Source: an uncultured Terriglobus sp. (lineage in GTDB: Bacteria > Acidobacteriota > Terriglobia > Terriglobales > Acidobacteriaceae). From it: a DNA stretch of 35,708 nt. The notes under the pieces are model-generated. The model saw only the letters and a list, made by a program, of their open reading frames with translations. It searched no databases and was not told the DNA's origin. The stretch lies in NCBI GenBank assembly GCA_937871605.1, contig CALMRM010000294.1:1-35708 (forward strand), read 5' to 3'. Both the position numbers and the translations under genes were made by a program. Position 1 is the stretch's first letter; the number at the start of each line of letters is the position of its first letter. Below, in pieces: positions 17,788-26,524 of the stretch.

Positions 17788-20082
17788 CTAGCCAAGCTTG
17801 TCGAGTTCCGCCTGCGCCTTTTTGCCAGTATCAGAGCCGTTGGCTGCTTCCACGGCCTTCTTCAGGCTGGCCTGCGCGGCGGCTTTGTTGCTGAGCTTCT
17901 CGTACACCAGGCCCATGTGGTAGTGAATGCTCGCATTGTTCGGCGAGGTCTTGACAGCCCCCTGTAAGAGATCCAGGGCAGAGCTATAGACGCCCTTTTT
18001 GTAGTACACCCAGGCCAGCGTGTCACTGGTATCGGGCGAGTTAGGCATGGCGCGCTGCGCGGCCTGGGCCAGCGTGAGCGCCACGTCGGTGTTGCCGCCA
18101 CTGTCCGCCATCAGGTAGGCCAGGTTGTTTTCGACGACGGGCTGTTCTGGCTGCAGCTGCAGCGACTTCTGGTAGTAGCCGATGGCCTTGCCCTGGTCTC
18201 CCGAGGCCTCTGCCAGCATGCCCAGGTACGACTGCGCTTGCGCATCGTTTGGGTGGCTGCCGGCCCACTTGGTCCACACCTCGTTGGGGCCGTTCAGGTC
18301 GTTGGTGGCCAAACCGGCTTCTGTATAAATGCGCATGGCGTTGAGGTTGTCGGGCTGCACCTGCATGGCCCGCTGCGCAGTGCCCAGCGCAGACTTCGCA
18401 TCATGCGCCGCCATCTGCACCTGTGCCAACTGCACCAGCGCCGGCACGCTGTTGGGGTTGCGCTGCACCACAGATTGCATACGGGCGACGGCAGCCGCGG
18501 GCTGGTTGCCCTGCAGGTCCATGCCCACCAGCACGCCCAGGGCAGCACTGTTGGGGGCTGCCGCCAGAGCCTGCTCCAGCAACGACTTCCCTTCGGCAGC
18601 TTTGCCCTGCTTCACGCGAATCTGACCCAGCGTGGTGAGTGCCTGCGTATTCTTGGGGTCCAATTTAAGGGCCTCTTGCAGGTCGGCAGCAGCCTGATCC
18701 AGGTGGTTATCGTTGGCTTCGGCGGTGCCAAGCCAGATGTGCGGCGCAGGCGCGTTGGGGTAGAGCTTGAGCATCTGCTCCGACACCTGGCGCAAACCGG
18801 CCTGGTCGCCGCGGCGCGCTGCGATCTCTGCCACGCCTGCTGCCGCGGCCATGTTGCCGGGCGCGCGCTGCAGGGCTGCACGGAAGTTGGTATTTGCCGT
18901 GTCCAGGTCGCCGCGGTCGCGCGACACGACCGCATACAGCAGTTTCAGCTCCACACTATCGGGGTTGTTCTGCACGCCCTTTTGCAGCAGGGTACTGGCC
19001 TCGTCCTGCTTGCCGTCGTGCAGCAGCAAGCCCGCCTTGACCTGGACAAACTGCGGCTCGGTTCCGTGTGCCTCCGCCTGCTTACTAACCACCTCATTGG
19101 CCTTGGCAAAGTTGCCGCGGATGGCCAACACACGGGCATACGCCATCTGCACGGGAAAGCTCTTGGGATGCTTGCTCGCCAGATCGGCATAGGCCGCCTC
19201 TGCCTTGTCGGCCTGGCCATTGTGCAGGTAAAAGCGCTCCAGCACGGTGGCGCCTTCGGGGTCGTCGGCAAAGTCCTCACTCGTCTGGCGCACAACGCCT
19301 TCGGCTGCCGGCAGGTTGTTCTCTGAGATGTACAGCGTGGCCAGTGCCACGCGGGCCTGCAGGTTCTTGGGCGCAACGCTGATGGCGGTCTTCAGCTGCG
19401 CTTCAGACCCGGCGTAGTCCTTCTGTACGGTGAGCAGCCCTGCCAGCAGCAGATGCGCCTGGACGTTTTTGTTATCCAACTGCACGGCTTTTTCCAGTTC
19501 CGCGTGCGCGCCCGGCAGGTCTTTGCCGCCGCTGCCCAGCAGGGCACCCAGGGTGGCGTGGAGGTCTGACCGGTTAGGAGCCACAGCGAGTGCCTTTTGC
19601 ATATCGGCGATCGCCTCGTCACGGTTGCCCTTTTCCGCGGCCACATTGGCCTGCATCGTCAGCGCATCCGGGTCGTTGGCCTTGAGCTTCAGCACGGCGT
19701 CGGCCTGCTCCGCGGCGCGGTCAGGCAAGCGGCCCGCCAGCAGGAGATTACCCAGCTCCACGCGCGCGGGCACGTTGGTTGGCTGCAGACGGACAGCAGT
19801 CGCCAGTTCGGGATACGCCTGCGCCACCATGCCCAGCTTGAGCAAGGCGCGGCCGAGTTCGTAGTGCGCCGGGGCAAAGTTCTTGTCGGCCTTGAGTGCG
19901 TTGTAGTACTGCAGGGAGGCTTCCTTGTACTTGCCGTCGTTGTAGTAGCGCAGGCCGCTCTCCAGGTATTTCTGCTTGCGCACATTTGGGTCACGGTTGC
20001 AGCCAGAGGTGAGCAGCACGGCAGAGAGGGCAACGGCGGATGCGGCAAGCTGTACGGGGCGGGACAGTCGGTTCAGCGGCAT
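17788..20082 (-). CDS. TPR-repeat lipoprotein, PrsT-like (PEP-CTERM system associated)
   Basis: Lipobox LLTSGCNRD; long array of TPRs (YLESGLRYYNDGKYKEASLQYYNALKADKNFAPAHYELGRALLKLG...); adjacent to epsI/exosortase. Confidence 0.85.
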   Translation of the reverse strand: MPLNRLSRPVQLAASAVALSAVLLTSGCNRDPNVRKQKYLESGLRYYNDGKYKEASLQYYNALKADKNFAPAHYELGRALLKLGMVAQAYPELATAVRLQPTNVPARVELGNLLLAGRLPDRAAEQADAVLKLKANDPDALTMQANVAAEKGNRDEAIADMQKALAVAPNRSDLHATLGALLGSGGKDLPGAHAELEKAVQLDNKNVQAHLLLAGLLTVQKDYAGSEAQLKTAISVAPKNLQARVALATLYISENNLPAAEGVVRQTSEDFADDPEGATVLERFYLHNGQADKAEAAYADLASKHPKSFPVQMAYARVLAIRGNFAKANEVVSKQAEAHGTEPQFVQVKAGLLLHDGKQDEASTLLQKGVQNNPDSVELKLLYAVVSRDRGDLDTANTNFRAALQRAPGNMAAAAGVAEIAARRGDQAGLRQVSEQMLKLYPNAPAPHIWLGTAEANDNHLDQAAADLQEALKLDPKNTQALTTLGQIRVKQGKAAEGKSLLEQALAAAPNSAALGVLVGMDLQGNQPAAAVARMQSVVQRNPNSVPALVQLAQVQMAAHDAKSALGTAQRAMQVQPDNLNAMRIYTEAGLATNDLNGPNEVWTKWAGSHPNDAQAQSYLGMLAEASGDQGKAIGYYQKSLQLQPEQPVVENNLAYLMADSGGNTDVALTLAQAAQRAMPNSPDTSDTLAWVYYKKGVYSSALDLLQGAVKTSPNNASIHYHMGLVYEKLSNKAAAQASLKKAVEAANGSDTGKKAQAELDKLG

Positions 20083-20159
20083 AGAGTAGGTCGTCCTTGT
20101 ATCGCGGCAGGTTCGGTTTGGCGGCAGGTTCGCTGGGTCTTGTGGGGACAGAACAATCC

Positions 20160-20864
20160 CTAATCCGGAATGTAGGCAGGCAGCATGGCGGCCACCTCCC
20201 CGGCAAAGGTCGTTGCGCGCGCGTGGGCGGCACCTTCGGGCTCGCCCGGTAACAGCGGCGTAATCACCCGGATCAGCGCGCCGTCTGTCCGGTTGTAGCG
20301 GATGGCATCCAGCAGCATGAAGAGCTTGGCCCGGTAATCGTTGGCAATGCTTCTGCCGTGTGCCCGGTACCAGTACAGCACTTCCTGCTTCTGCGTGCCA
20401 TCCGTGATGACGTACTCGCCCACCTGGTATTTGTGGCCGTCCGCGCCGGGCAGGAGAATGGTCTTCTCCGATTCAAAGGTCCAGCCGGCGCCTGGCAGGC
20501 AGTTCTGCGGCGAGTGAATGGACTGGCCGGTGCGCTGGGTAGGAAAGTAGCCAATGAAGAGGCTCACCGGAATCGCGGCATCCTGGGCCGCCGCCGTGCT
20601 GGCTGCGGTTGCGTTGGCAAACGCCGCACCCCTGTCCGCATTGCCCTGGCTGGAATAGAGGCGATTCAGGAAGCGGCCCTTGCCCAGCAGCTGCAGGGTC
20701 ACGTCTGGAATGGTGATATCCACGGCGCTGCGACGGTCGATCTGGTGTGGCAGCAGTTCCAGCGGCACACTGTTGGGCACGTCGTCTGTCGCCCGGCGCA
20801 GGTAAATCATGCTTGCCGTGGCCGCCATCATGCCTGCCACCAGCACAAAGCGGGGCAGGTTCAT
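20160..20864 (-). CDS. EpsI-family exosortase-associated protein
   Basis: Single N-terminal TM; SLFIGYFPTQRTGQSIHSPQNCLPGAGW, YWYRAHGRSIANDYRAKLFMLLDAI: typical EpsI motifs; 4-bp overlap with the exosortase gene. Confidence 0.88.
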   Translation of the reverse strand: MNLPRFVLVAGMMAATASMIYLRRATDDVPNSVPLELLPHQIDRRSAVDITIPDVTLQLLGKGRFLNRLYSSQGNADRGAAFANATAASTAAAQDAAIPVSLFIGYFPTQRTGQSIHSPQNCLPGAGWTFESEKTILLPGADGHKYQVGEYVITDGTQKQEVLYWYRAHGRSIANDYRAKLFMLLDAIRYNRTDGALIRVITPLLPGEPEGAAHARATTFAGEVAAMLPAYIPD

Positions 20865-21766
20865 GCGGCACGCTCCCGGGGGTGGGTGCCGAGCGCCATG
20901 GCTTTCTGCAAGAGGTACACCAACCCAAGCGAGAACAGAAACATCAGCCAGCCAGAAAACTCGTGAAAAAAGCCCATTGCCTTCTCCGGGTCCCAATACT
21001 GCACGCACAGCCCGGTACCCACAATGCGTAAGACGTTGGCTGCAACCGCAATGGGAATGCTGCCCAGCGCCAGCCAGGTACGGCGCCAGGTGGAGGGCTC
21101 CAAGAGGTAGCCGTAGATGATGGCCACGGTAAACAGGCTCATCAGCGACCGTATACCGCTACAGGCTTCCGCCACCTCCAGCTTCATCATGGGCAACTCG
21201 ATTACGTTGCCCTCGCGCAAGACAGGCACGTTGAACCAGGGCAGCATGGCACTGGCCAGCCGAGACGCAAACAGCTGGAGGGGAAACGTGATCTGGTTGA
21301 AGACAACCGCGGGAAACGGGATGGCGAGCAGCAACACCAGCAGCGGAAACTTGAGCACCCGCAGCATGGGCAAGCCAGCAAACGTCCAGACCAGGCCACC
21401 CAGCACCATGAGTCCGGAGATGCGCGCCAGAAACAGTTCCGCACCGTAAATGCCCGTGATGTAGGTGAGGAGGCCCAGCAACACCAGCAGGGTACCTGCC
21501 CAGCTTGGCTCTAGCGGTGTGTTGCGCACTGCCTCACGCTTCTCCCACACCACCCAGGCGCAAAAGAATGGGATCAGGAAGCCATGCGCGTAATCGGGCG
21601 TCACGTACCAGTCCAGCAAGAGCTTGCCGCACACGCGCAGGTAGAGCACGACCAGCAGAGCAGCAAGCACGGCCACAGCCCAGGCCGGCAGTGCTGTCAC
21701 CGAGGACCGTACGGCGGTCCGTCCCTGTGTTGCTGTTGCCGGCACGGTTGCAGTCTCCATGGGCAT
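20861..21766 (-). CDS. Exosortase (EpsH/Xrt family)
   Basis: PDYAHGFLIPFFCAWVVW; VAEACSGIRSLMSLF (catalytic Cys), IPIAVAANVLRI (Arg), FFHEFSGW (His); multi-TM. Confidence 0.95.
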   Translation of the reverse strand: MPMETATVPATATQGRTAVRSSVTALPAWAVAVLAALLVVLYLRVCGKLLLDWYVTPDYAHGFLIPFFCAWVVWEKREAVRNTPLEPSWAGTLLVLLGLLTYITGIYGAELFLARISGLMVLGGLVWTFAGLPMLRVLKFPLLVLLLAIPFPAVVFNQITFPLQLFASRLASAMLPWFNVPVLREGNVIELPMMKLEVAEACSGIRSLMSLFTVAIIYGYLLEPSTWRRTWLALGSIPIAVAANVLRIVGTGLCVQYWDPEKAMGFFHEFSGWLMFLFSLGLVYLLQKAMALGTHPRERAA

Positions 21767-21782
21767 GCTACATTTCGCTCCG

Positions 21783-21817
21783 CGGCACTGCCGCTCTTTC
21801 TTATATCGGCACTGCCG
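21783..21817. promoter_or_regulatory. Tandem copies of the palindrome CGGCACTGCCG in the divergent promoter region
   Basis: Identical 11-mers at 21783-21793 and 21807-21817 (24 bp apart) between the exosortase and export-protein genes. Confidence 0.5.
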
Positions 21818-21965
21818 ATGGTGATACTAGCAATCCAGCGATATCAAACTGCTTTCCATTTCTACCGGCGAGTGCCACACTGATATGCAGTCAGAGGGCA
21901 ATGGCCTACAGCGCAGCCTGGTTCAGTTGTACCAACGTCCATCGTCTAGCAGGTCTGTTATTACC

Positions 21966-22613
21966 ATGAAGCCTAAATTCGCTCTTCGTTTCGTTCCAGC
22001 ACTTCCCTTACTACTGGCTGGTGCCCAGGTGGGTTCCCATCCCATTTTGACTGCGGCGCCGCAGGGAGCACCCTCCCGTGCACAGGCCCCGGCTGCACCT
22101 GCTGGTAAGAATGGTGCGTCCCTGGCGCTTTCACCGGAGTATCGCATTGGCGCGTACGACACGCTACAGGTAACGGTATGGAAAGAGCAGCAACTCTCTG
22201 GTACCTTTCCCGTGCGCCCCGATGGCATGATTTCGCTGGTGTTGCTAGGCGATGTATCAGCGGCAAACTTAACCCCGATGAAGCTGGGCGAGAATATAAC
22301 GGAAGGTCTAAAAAAATACATCCAGGATCCCCTGGTGACCGTTACAGTAACAGCCGTTAACAGCCAGAAGATTTATGTTGTCGGCCAAGTGGGCAAAGTA
22401 GGTCCGGTGGATCTGGCGCCCGGGATGACGCCGCTGGAGGCGATTGCCTCTGCCGGCGGTCTGGCACCGTTCAGCTCCGGCAAAAACGCGTACATCCTGC
22501 GCGGAGAGCCGGGCAAGCAAAAGAAGATTCCGTTTGATTACAAGAAGGCCCTGAAAGGCAAGGAAGATCACGCCGTCCTGCTGGAAACCGGCGACACGAT
22601 CGTTATCCCGTGA
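21966..22613 (+). CDS. Polysaccharide biosynthesis/export (OPX, Wza-type) protein, short and without lipobox
   Basis: EYRIGAYDTLQVTVWKEQQLSGTFPVRPDGMISLVLLGDV...DPLVTVTVTAVNSQKIYVVGQVGKVGPVDLAPGMTPLEAIASAGG...LLETGDTIVIP. Confidence 0.9.
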   Translation: MKPKFALRFVPALPLLLAGAQVGSHPILTAAPQGAPSRAQAPAAPAGKNGASLALSPEYRIGAYDTLQVTVWKEQQLSGTFPVRPDGMISLVLLGDVSAANLTPMKLGENITEGLKKYIQDPLVTVTVTAVNSQKIYVVGQVGKVGPVDLAPGMTPLEAIASAGGLAPFSSGKNAYILRGEPGKQKKIPFDYKKALKGKEDHAVLLETGDTIVIP

Positions 22614-23938
22614 AAGCTCTGCATACATTTCCGCACGTTGTCTGGGGCGTCCTGCTGCTCCCATCGCTCCTGTCCGCGCAAAGCGCTCCAAGCGAGGCTG
22701 TGGGCGGCACGCCCAGCAGTTCTGGCTCCCTGGCCACGGCAGGCCAGTTGACGTATAGCCTGAGCGTCTCCGACTCCGTCGTTACCGGCTACAACGGGGT
22801 GAACGGCGTCAGCGACAGTGTCAACCTGGCGGGCAGCGCAGCGTATGTGTCCGCCAGCGAGCGCCACCCCACCAGCTTTGTGTACTCAGGTGGATACCTG
22901 TTCGGCAACAATGGCCAGCCATCCACCGCGTTCCAGAACTTTGGCGTGTCGCAGGTGTTTAGCACGCGTAAGTGGACGTTTGTGGTGAGTGACATCATCA
23001 GTTTTCTACCCTCGACACCGGAGTTCGGCCTGGCGGGCATCCCCGGCGTGGGCGACTACGGCAGCACGCCCGTTGCAACCACCCAGCAGCCAACAGGTGC
23101 GGCCCTCACCAACTATGGCCAGCGCATCAACAATCTCACCAGCGGGTCTGCCTCGTACCGGTTTGACCAGCGCAATGACATCGACCTGAACGGTGCCTAC
23201 AACTTCCAGCACTACCTGGATGGCAATGGCGGGTTCACCGGCACCAACGGCAACCTGCTGAGTAACACGGGCGGCATCAACAATGATCTGCTGACCGCCG
23301 GCGCGCAGTACAACCACCGCCTCTCTGGGGCCACCACGGTGGGCGCGATCTATAGCTACAGTCTTTCGAAGTATCCTTCCCCGTATTCGTTCAGCTTCAC
23401 CTCCAATGCCGTGCTTGGCTCCGTGCAGCACACCTTCAGTCCACGGCTGTCGTTCAATGCGTCTGCGGGTCCGCAGTGGACAAATGGATCCAACGCACTC
23501 CTGTTCCCCAGCCGCCTGAGCGTAACGGCACAGGTCAGTCTGCTGTACACAGCGGGCCGTAACAATTACACCCTGGGCTACAACCGCAGCACCAGCACAG
23601 GTTCGGGCGTGGTGCTGGGTGCGGAAGTCGACAGTCTCACCTTTTCCGGGCAGCGCCGATTTTCTCCGAGCTGGAACGGCGGGTTTTCCGCGGGGTATGC
23701 ACGCGTGAACAGCCTGGCCACCGCGCCCACGCTTGCAACCTCACTTGACTCGTTCACTACGGGTGTACAGGCCAGTCGCCGGATTGGGGAACACTTCTCA
23801 GCCTTTGGCAGTTACGCCTTGCAGTACCAGTCTGTCGGCCAACTAGCCGCAACCGATAATGCATTCCATGGGGTGGCGCACGTGGTCAGCGTGGGTGTGA
23901 CCTACGCGCCGCGGCCCATCCATCTTGGCCGGAGGTAG
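22610..23938 (+). CDS. Outer-membrane beta-barrel protein of the EPS locus (GTG start)
   Basis: Signal peptide, alternating amphipathic strands with aromatic girdle residues (YSLSVSDSVVTGYNG, ASYRFDQRNDIDLNGAYNFQHYL, HRLSGATTVGAIYSYSLSKYP); GTGA overlap with the OPX gene. Confidence 0.7.
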   Translation: MKALHTFPHVVWGVLLLPSLLSAQSAPSEAVGGTPSSSGSLATAGQLTYSLSVSDSVVTGYNGVNGVSDSVNLAGSAAYVSASERHPTSFVYSGGYLFGNNGQPSTAFQNFGVSQVFSTRKWTFVVSDIISFLPSTPEFGLAGIPGVGDYGSTPVATTQQPTGAALTNYGQRINNLTSGSASYRFDQRNDIDLNGAYNFQHYLDGNGGFTGTNGNLLSNTGGINNDLLTAGAQYNHRLSGATTVGAIYSYSLSKYPSPYSFSFTSNAVLGSVQHTFSPRLSFNASAGPQWTNGSNALLFPSRLSVTAQVSLLYTAGRNNYTLGYNRSTSTGSGVVLGAEVDSLTFSGQRRFSPSWNGGFSAGYARVNSLATAPTLATSLDSFTTGVQASRRIGEHFSAFGSYALQYQSVGQLAATDNAFHGVAHVVSVGVTYAPRPIHLGRR

Positions 23939-23945
23939 TCCCCCT

Positions 23946-25484
23946 GTGTTAGGCCACCGTATCCTGAAAGCCAGCGACTACGTCGCCATTCTGAAGCGCC
24001 GCGCGTTGTGGCTCATCATCCCCGCCATCCTGTGCGCCGCGGCTGCGCTGGCCACCAGCTTCTTCATTGCGCCGCGGTACGTGTCGCAGACACTGGTGCT
24101 GATTGAGCAGCAAAAGGTGTCCGAAGACTACGTCAAGCCGGTGATCGCGGCGGACCTCGATGCCCGCCTGGCATCCATGAAAGAGCAGATCCTCAGCCGT
24201 TCGCGCATTCAGCCCATCATCGAGAAGTTCAATCTCTATCCCGGGGCAAAGATGGACGAGCGCGTGGACGCAACGCGCAAAAACATCGACATCAAGCCGA
24301 TTCGGTCAGAGATCAGCCGCGCCAACGGGTTGCCAGGCTTTTTCATCCTGTTTACCGCGGGCGACCCACGCACGGCGCAGCAGGTGTGCAGCGAAATCAC
24401 CAGCCTGTTTGTGGGTGAGGATCTCCGCGCACGTGAGCAGAGTGCCCAGGGCACGACGGATTTTCTGGAGTCGCAACTGGCCGAGGCCAAAAGTGCGCTC
24501 GACACCCAGGACCAGAAGCTGGCTGACTTTCAAACCAAATACGTGGGCAAGCTGCCCGGCCAGCAGGCACCCAACATGGACATGCTGACCAGCCTGAACA
24601 CGCAGCTGCAGGCCTCCACCCAGCAGCTGGCACAGATGGAGCAGAACCGCGCCTACCAGCAGTCGCTGCTGTCCAGCCTGCAAGCCAACACGCGGGATGC
24701 TACGGGGGCACCCACGACGCCTGCGGCACCGGACGAACGGCAGGCTCAGCTTGTGGCATTGCAGGCGCAGGAGGCTGACCTCGCCTCACGCTACACACCC
24801 GATTATCCGGATGTGATTTCAGTCAAGCGGCAGATTGCCGACCTGCAACGGCAGATCAAGGCCAAACCCGCAGGCTCCACAGCAGCGGCCGGCACCAGCG
24901 GCAAACCCACGGAGTCCGCAGGCGTTCTGCAGTTGCGTGCCGCAATGCAGGCGTCCGATACCGGCATCAATGCAAAGCGTGCCGAAGTCGCGCAGATCCA
25001 AGGCAACGTAAGGCTGTACCAGGAGCGCATTTCGTCCTCACCGCTGGTTGAGGAGCAGTACAAGGCGCTGACCCGGGATCAGGACACCGTCAAGAAGAAC
25101 TACGACGACCTGCTCAGCAAGATGAACCAGAGCAAGATGGCCACCAGTCTGCAGCGTCGCCAGCAGGGTGAGCAGTTCAGCCTGATGGACGCAGCCAACC
25201 TGCCTGATTCGCCCTCGTATCCCAAGCGGCCGCTGTTTGGCGTGGCAGGAGCTTTTGTTGGGGTGCTGCTCGGTCTCCTTGCTGCGGCCTTGCTGGAGTA
25301 CCGGAATACTGCGATCCGCACAGAAGATGACGTGTACGCGTTTCTGCAGCTCAATACGCTGATTGCAATTGAACAGGTAGGCGACAGGCCGATTGAACCC
25401 GCACCCCGACCGGACGCCTCCACCGAAAGCAAACCGGGCAAACGGTTCCGCAAACCTGTGCCTGCCGGAGTCGAACACTCCTGA
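23946..25484 (+). CDS. Polysaccharide chain-length determinant (Wzz/GNVR domain) protein; GTG start preferred
   Basis: N-terminal YVAILKRRALWLIIPAILCAAAALATSFFIAPRYVSQTLVLIEQQKV, long coiled coil, SSPLVEEQYKALTRDQDTVKKNYDDLLSKMNQSKMA, C-terminal TM; GGAGG at 23931-23935. Confidence 0.88.
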   Translation: MLGHRILKASDYVAILKRRALWLIIPAILCAAAALATSFFIAPRYVSQTLVLIEQQKVSEDYVKPVIAADLDARLASMKEQILSRSRIQPIIEKFNLYPGAKMDERVDATRKNIDIKPIRSEISRANGLPGFFILFTAGDPRTAQQVCSEITSLFVGEDLRAREQSAQGTTDFLESQLAEAKSALDTQDQKLADFQTKYVGKLPGQQAPNMDMLTSLNTQLQASTQQLAQMEQNRAYQQSLLSSLQANTRDATGAPTTPAAPDERQAQLVALQAQEADLASRYTPDYPDVISVKRQIADLQRQIKAKPAGSTAAAGTSGKPTESAGVLQLRAAMQASDTGINAKRAEVAQIQGNVRLYQERISSSPLVEEQYKALTRDQDTVKKNYDDLLSKMNQSKMATSLQRRQQGEQFSLMDAANLPDSPSYPKRPLFGVAGAFVGVLLGLLAAALLEYRNTAIRTEDDVYAFLQLNTLIAIEQVGDRPIEPAPRPDASTESKPGKRFRKPVPAGVEHS

Positions 25485-25654
25485 CAACGCACCGGGTACC
25501 TGGTCTGCATGGAGGGGCGTACGCTCTCAACGAGTACCGTTCGGCTGCAGTCAGCGCAGCGCGGCGCGCAACACAGCTCACGAAGAGGAGCTTGACTGCC
25601 GTAAGGCTTTTTACAGTGAGCAGGCTTTTTCTCGCTGAATGACAGGGATCGCAT

Positions 25655-26524
25655 ATGAACAGAACACATCAGGAACTGCTGCGAGCTGCACTGAACGACT
25701 CTGCCAGCACCAATGGCAATCCGACAAGCGCCACCCCCGGCCCACGCCTCACAGCAGACGCAGTGACTGAACCGGTGCCCGGCTACACCGGCACGATGCC
25801 TGGCGTGCCATGCCGCTGGAAAGCTTCCCTGATCGACCTGCCTTCACTGCAGCCGCGCACCGCCGTCGCAGAGCAGTTCCGCAGGTTGCGGTCTCGTCTG
25901 TTGGAGTACCGCGCCCAGCAGCCATTGAAGACCGTGCTGATGAGCAGTGCGAAGCCGCAGGAGGGCAAGAGCTTTGTGGCTGCGAACCTTGCGGTCGGAC
26001 TGAACCAGCATCGTGGCACACGTGTTCTTTTGATTGACGGTGACATGCGCCGCTATAGCCTGCAACGCTACCTGGGTACCACTTTCAAGCCTGGGCTTGC
26101 CGACTACCTGGCTGGCACACACAGTCCGGACGAGGTGATACAGCGTGCTGATGGGGAGACCCTGGACGAATTCCCAGGCTTGGCACACCTCTCGTTCATA
26201 CCCGGTGGTGGCCTGCGGGAACACGTGTCGGACCTGTCCGAAGATGCACACTTTGGCAATCTGATCCGGCATGTCAAGCCGCTCTTCGACTGGGTCGTGG
26301 TGGACTCGTCGCCTGTGACCCTGGTGTCGGACGCGGTCAACCTGGCACGGCATTGTGATGGCGTGCTGCTGGTGGTGCGCTCGGGGGTGACAAAGTACCC
26401 GGACGCACAGCGGGCGCAGGCAGAGCTGCAGGCCTCAAACCTGATTGGCGCGGTACTGAACGCGGTAGAAGACCGTCCCGCGCCCTCCTACTACGGCTAC
26501 GGCCCGGCGGGTGCTGACGCATGA
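25655..26524 (+). CDS. CpsD/CapB-family tyrosine-protein kinase (BY-kinase)
   Basis: VLMSSAKPQEGKSFVAANLAVGL (Walker A), VLLIDGDMRRYSLQRYLG (A'), FDWVVVDSSPV (Walker B), C-terminal SYYGYG tyrosine cluster. Confidence 0.88.
   Translation: MNRTHQELLRAALNDSASTNGNPTSATPGPRLTADAVTEPVPGYTGTMPGVPCRWKASLIDLPSLQPRTAVAEQFRRLRSRLLEYRAQQPLKTVLMSSAKPQEGKSFVAANLAVGLNQHRGTRVLLIDGDMRRYSLQRYLGTTFKPGLADYLAGTHSPDEVIQRADGETLDEFPGLAHLSFIPGGGLREHVSDLSEDAHFGNLIRHVKPLFDWVVVDSSPVTLVSDAVNLARHCDGVLLVVRSGVTKYPDAQRAQAELQASNLIGAVLNAVEDRPAPSYYGYGPAGADA

Noticed and set aside
18238-19326. 362-aa + strand ORF opposite the TPR lipoprotein
   Set aside because: Periodic antisense translation of TPR repeats, no independent motif.
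21783-21830. Sigma-54 promoter in the exosortase divergent region
   Set aside because: GGCAC elements present but no GC doublet at the required spacing; kept only as palindromic operator candidates.
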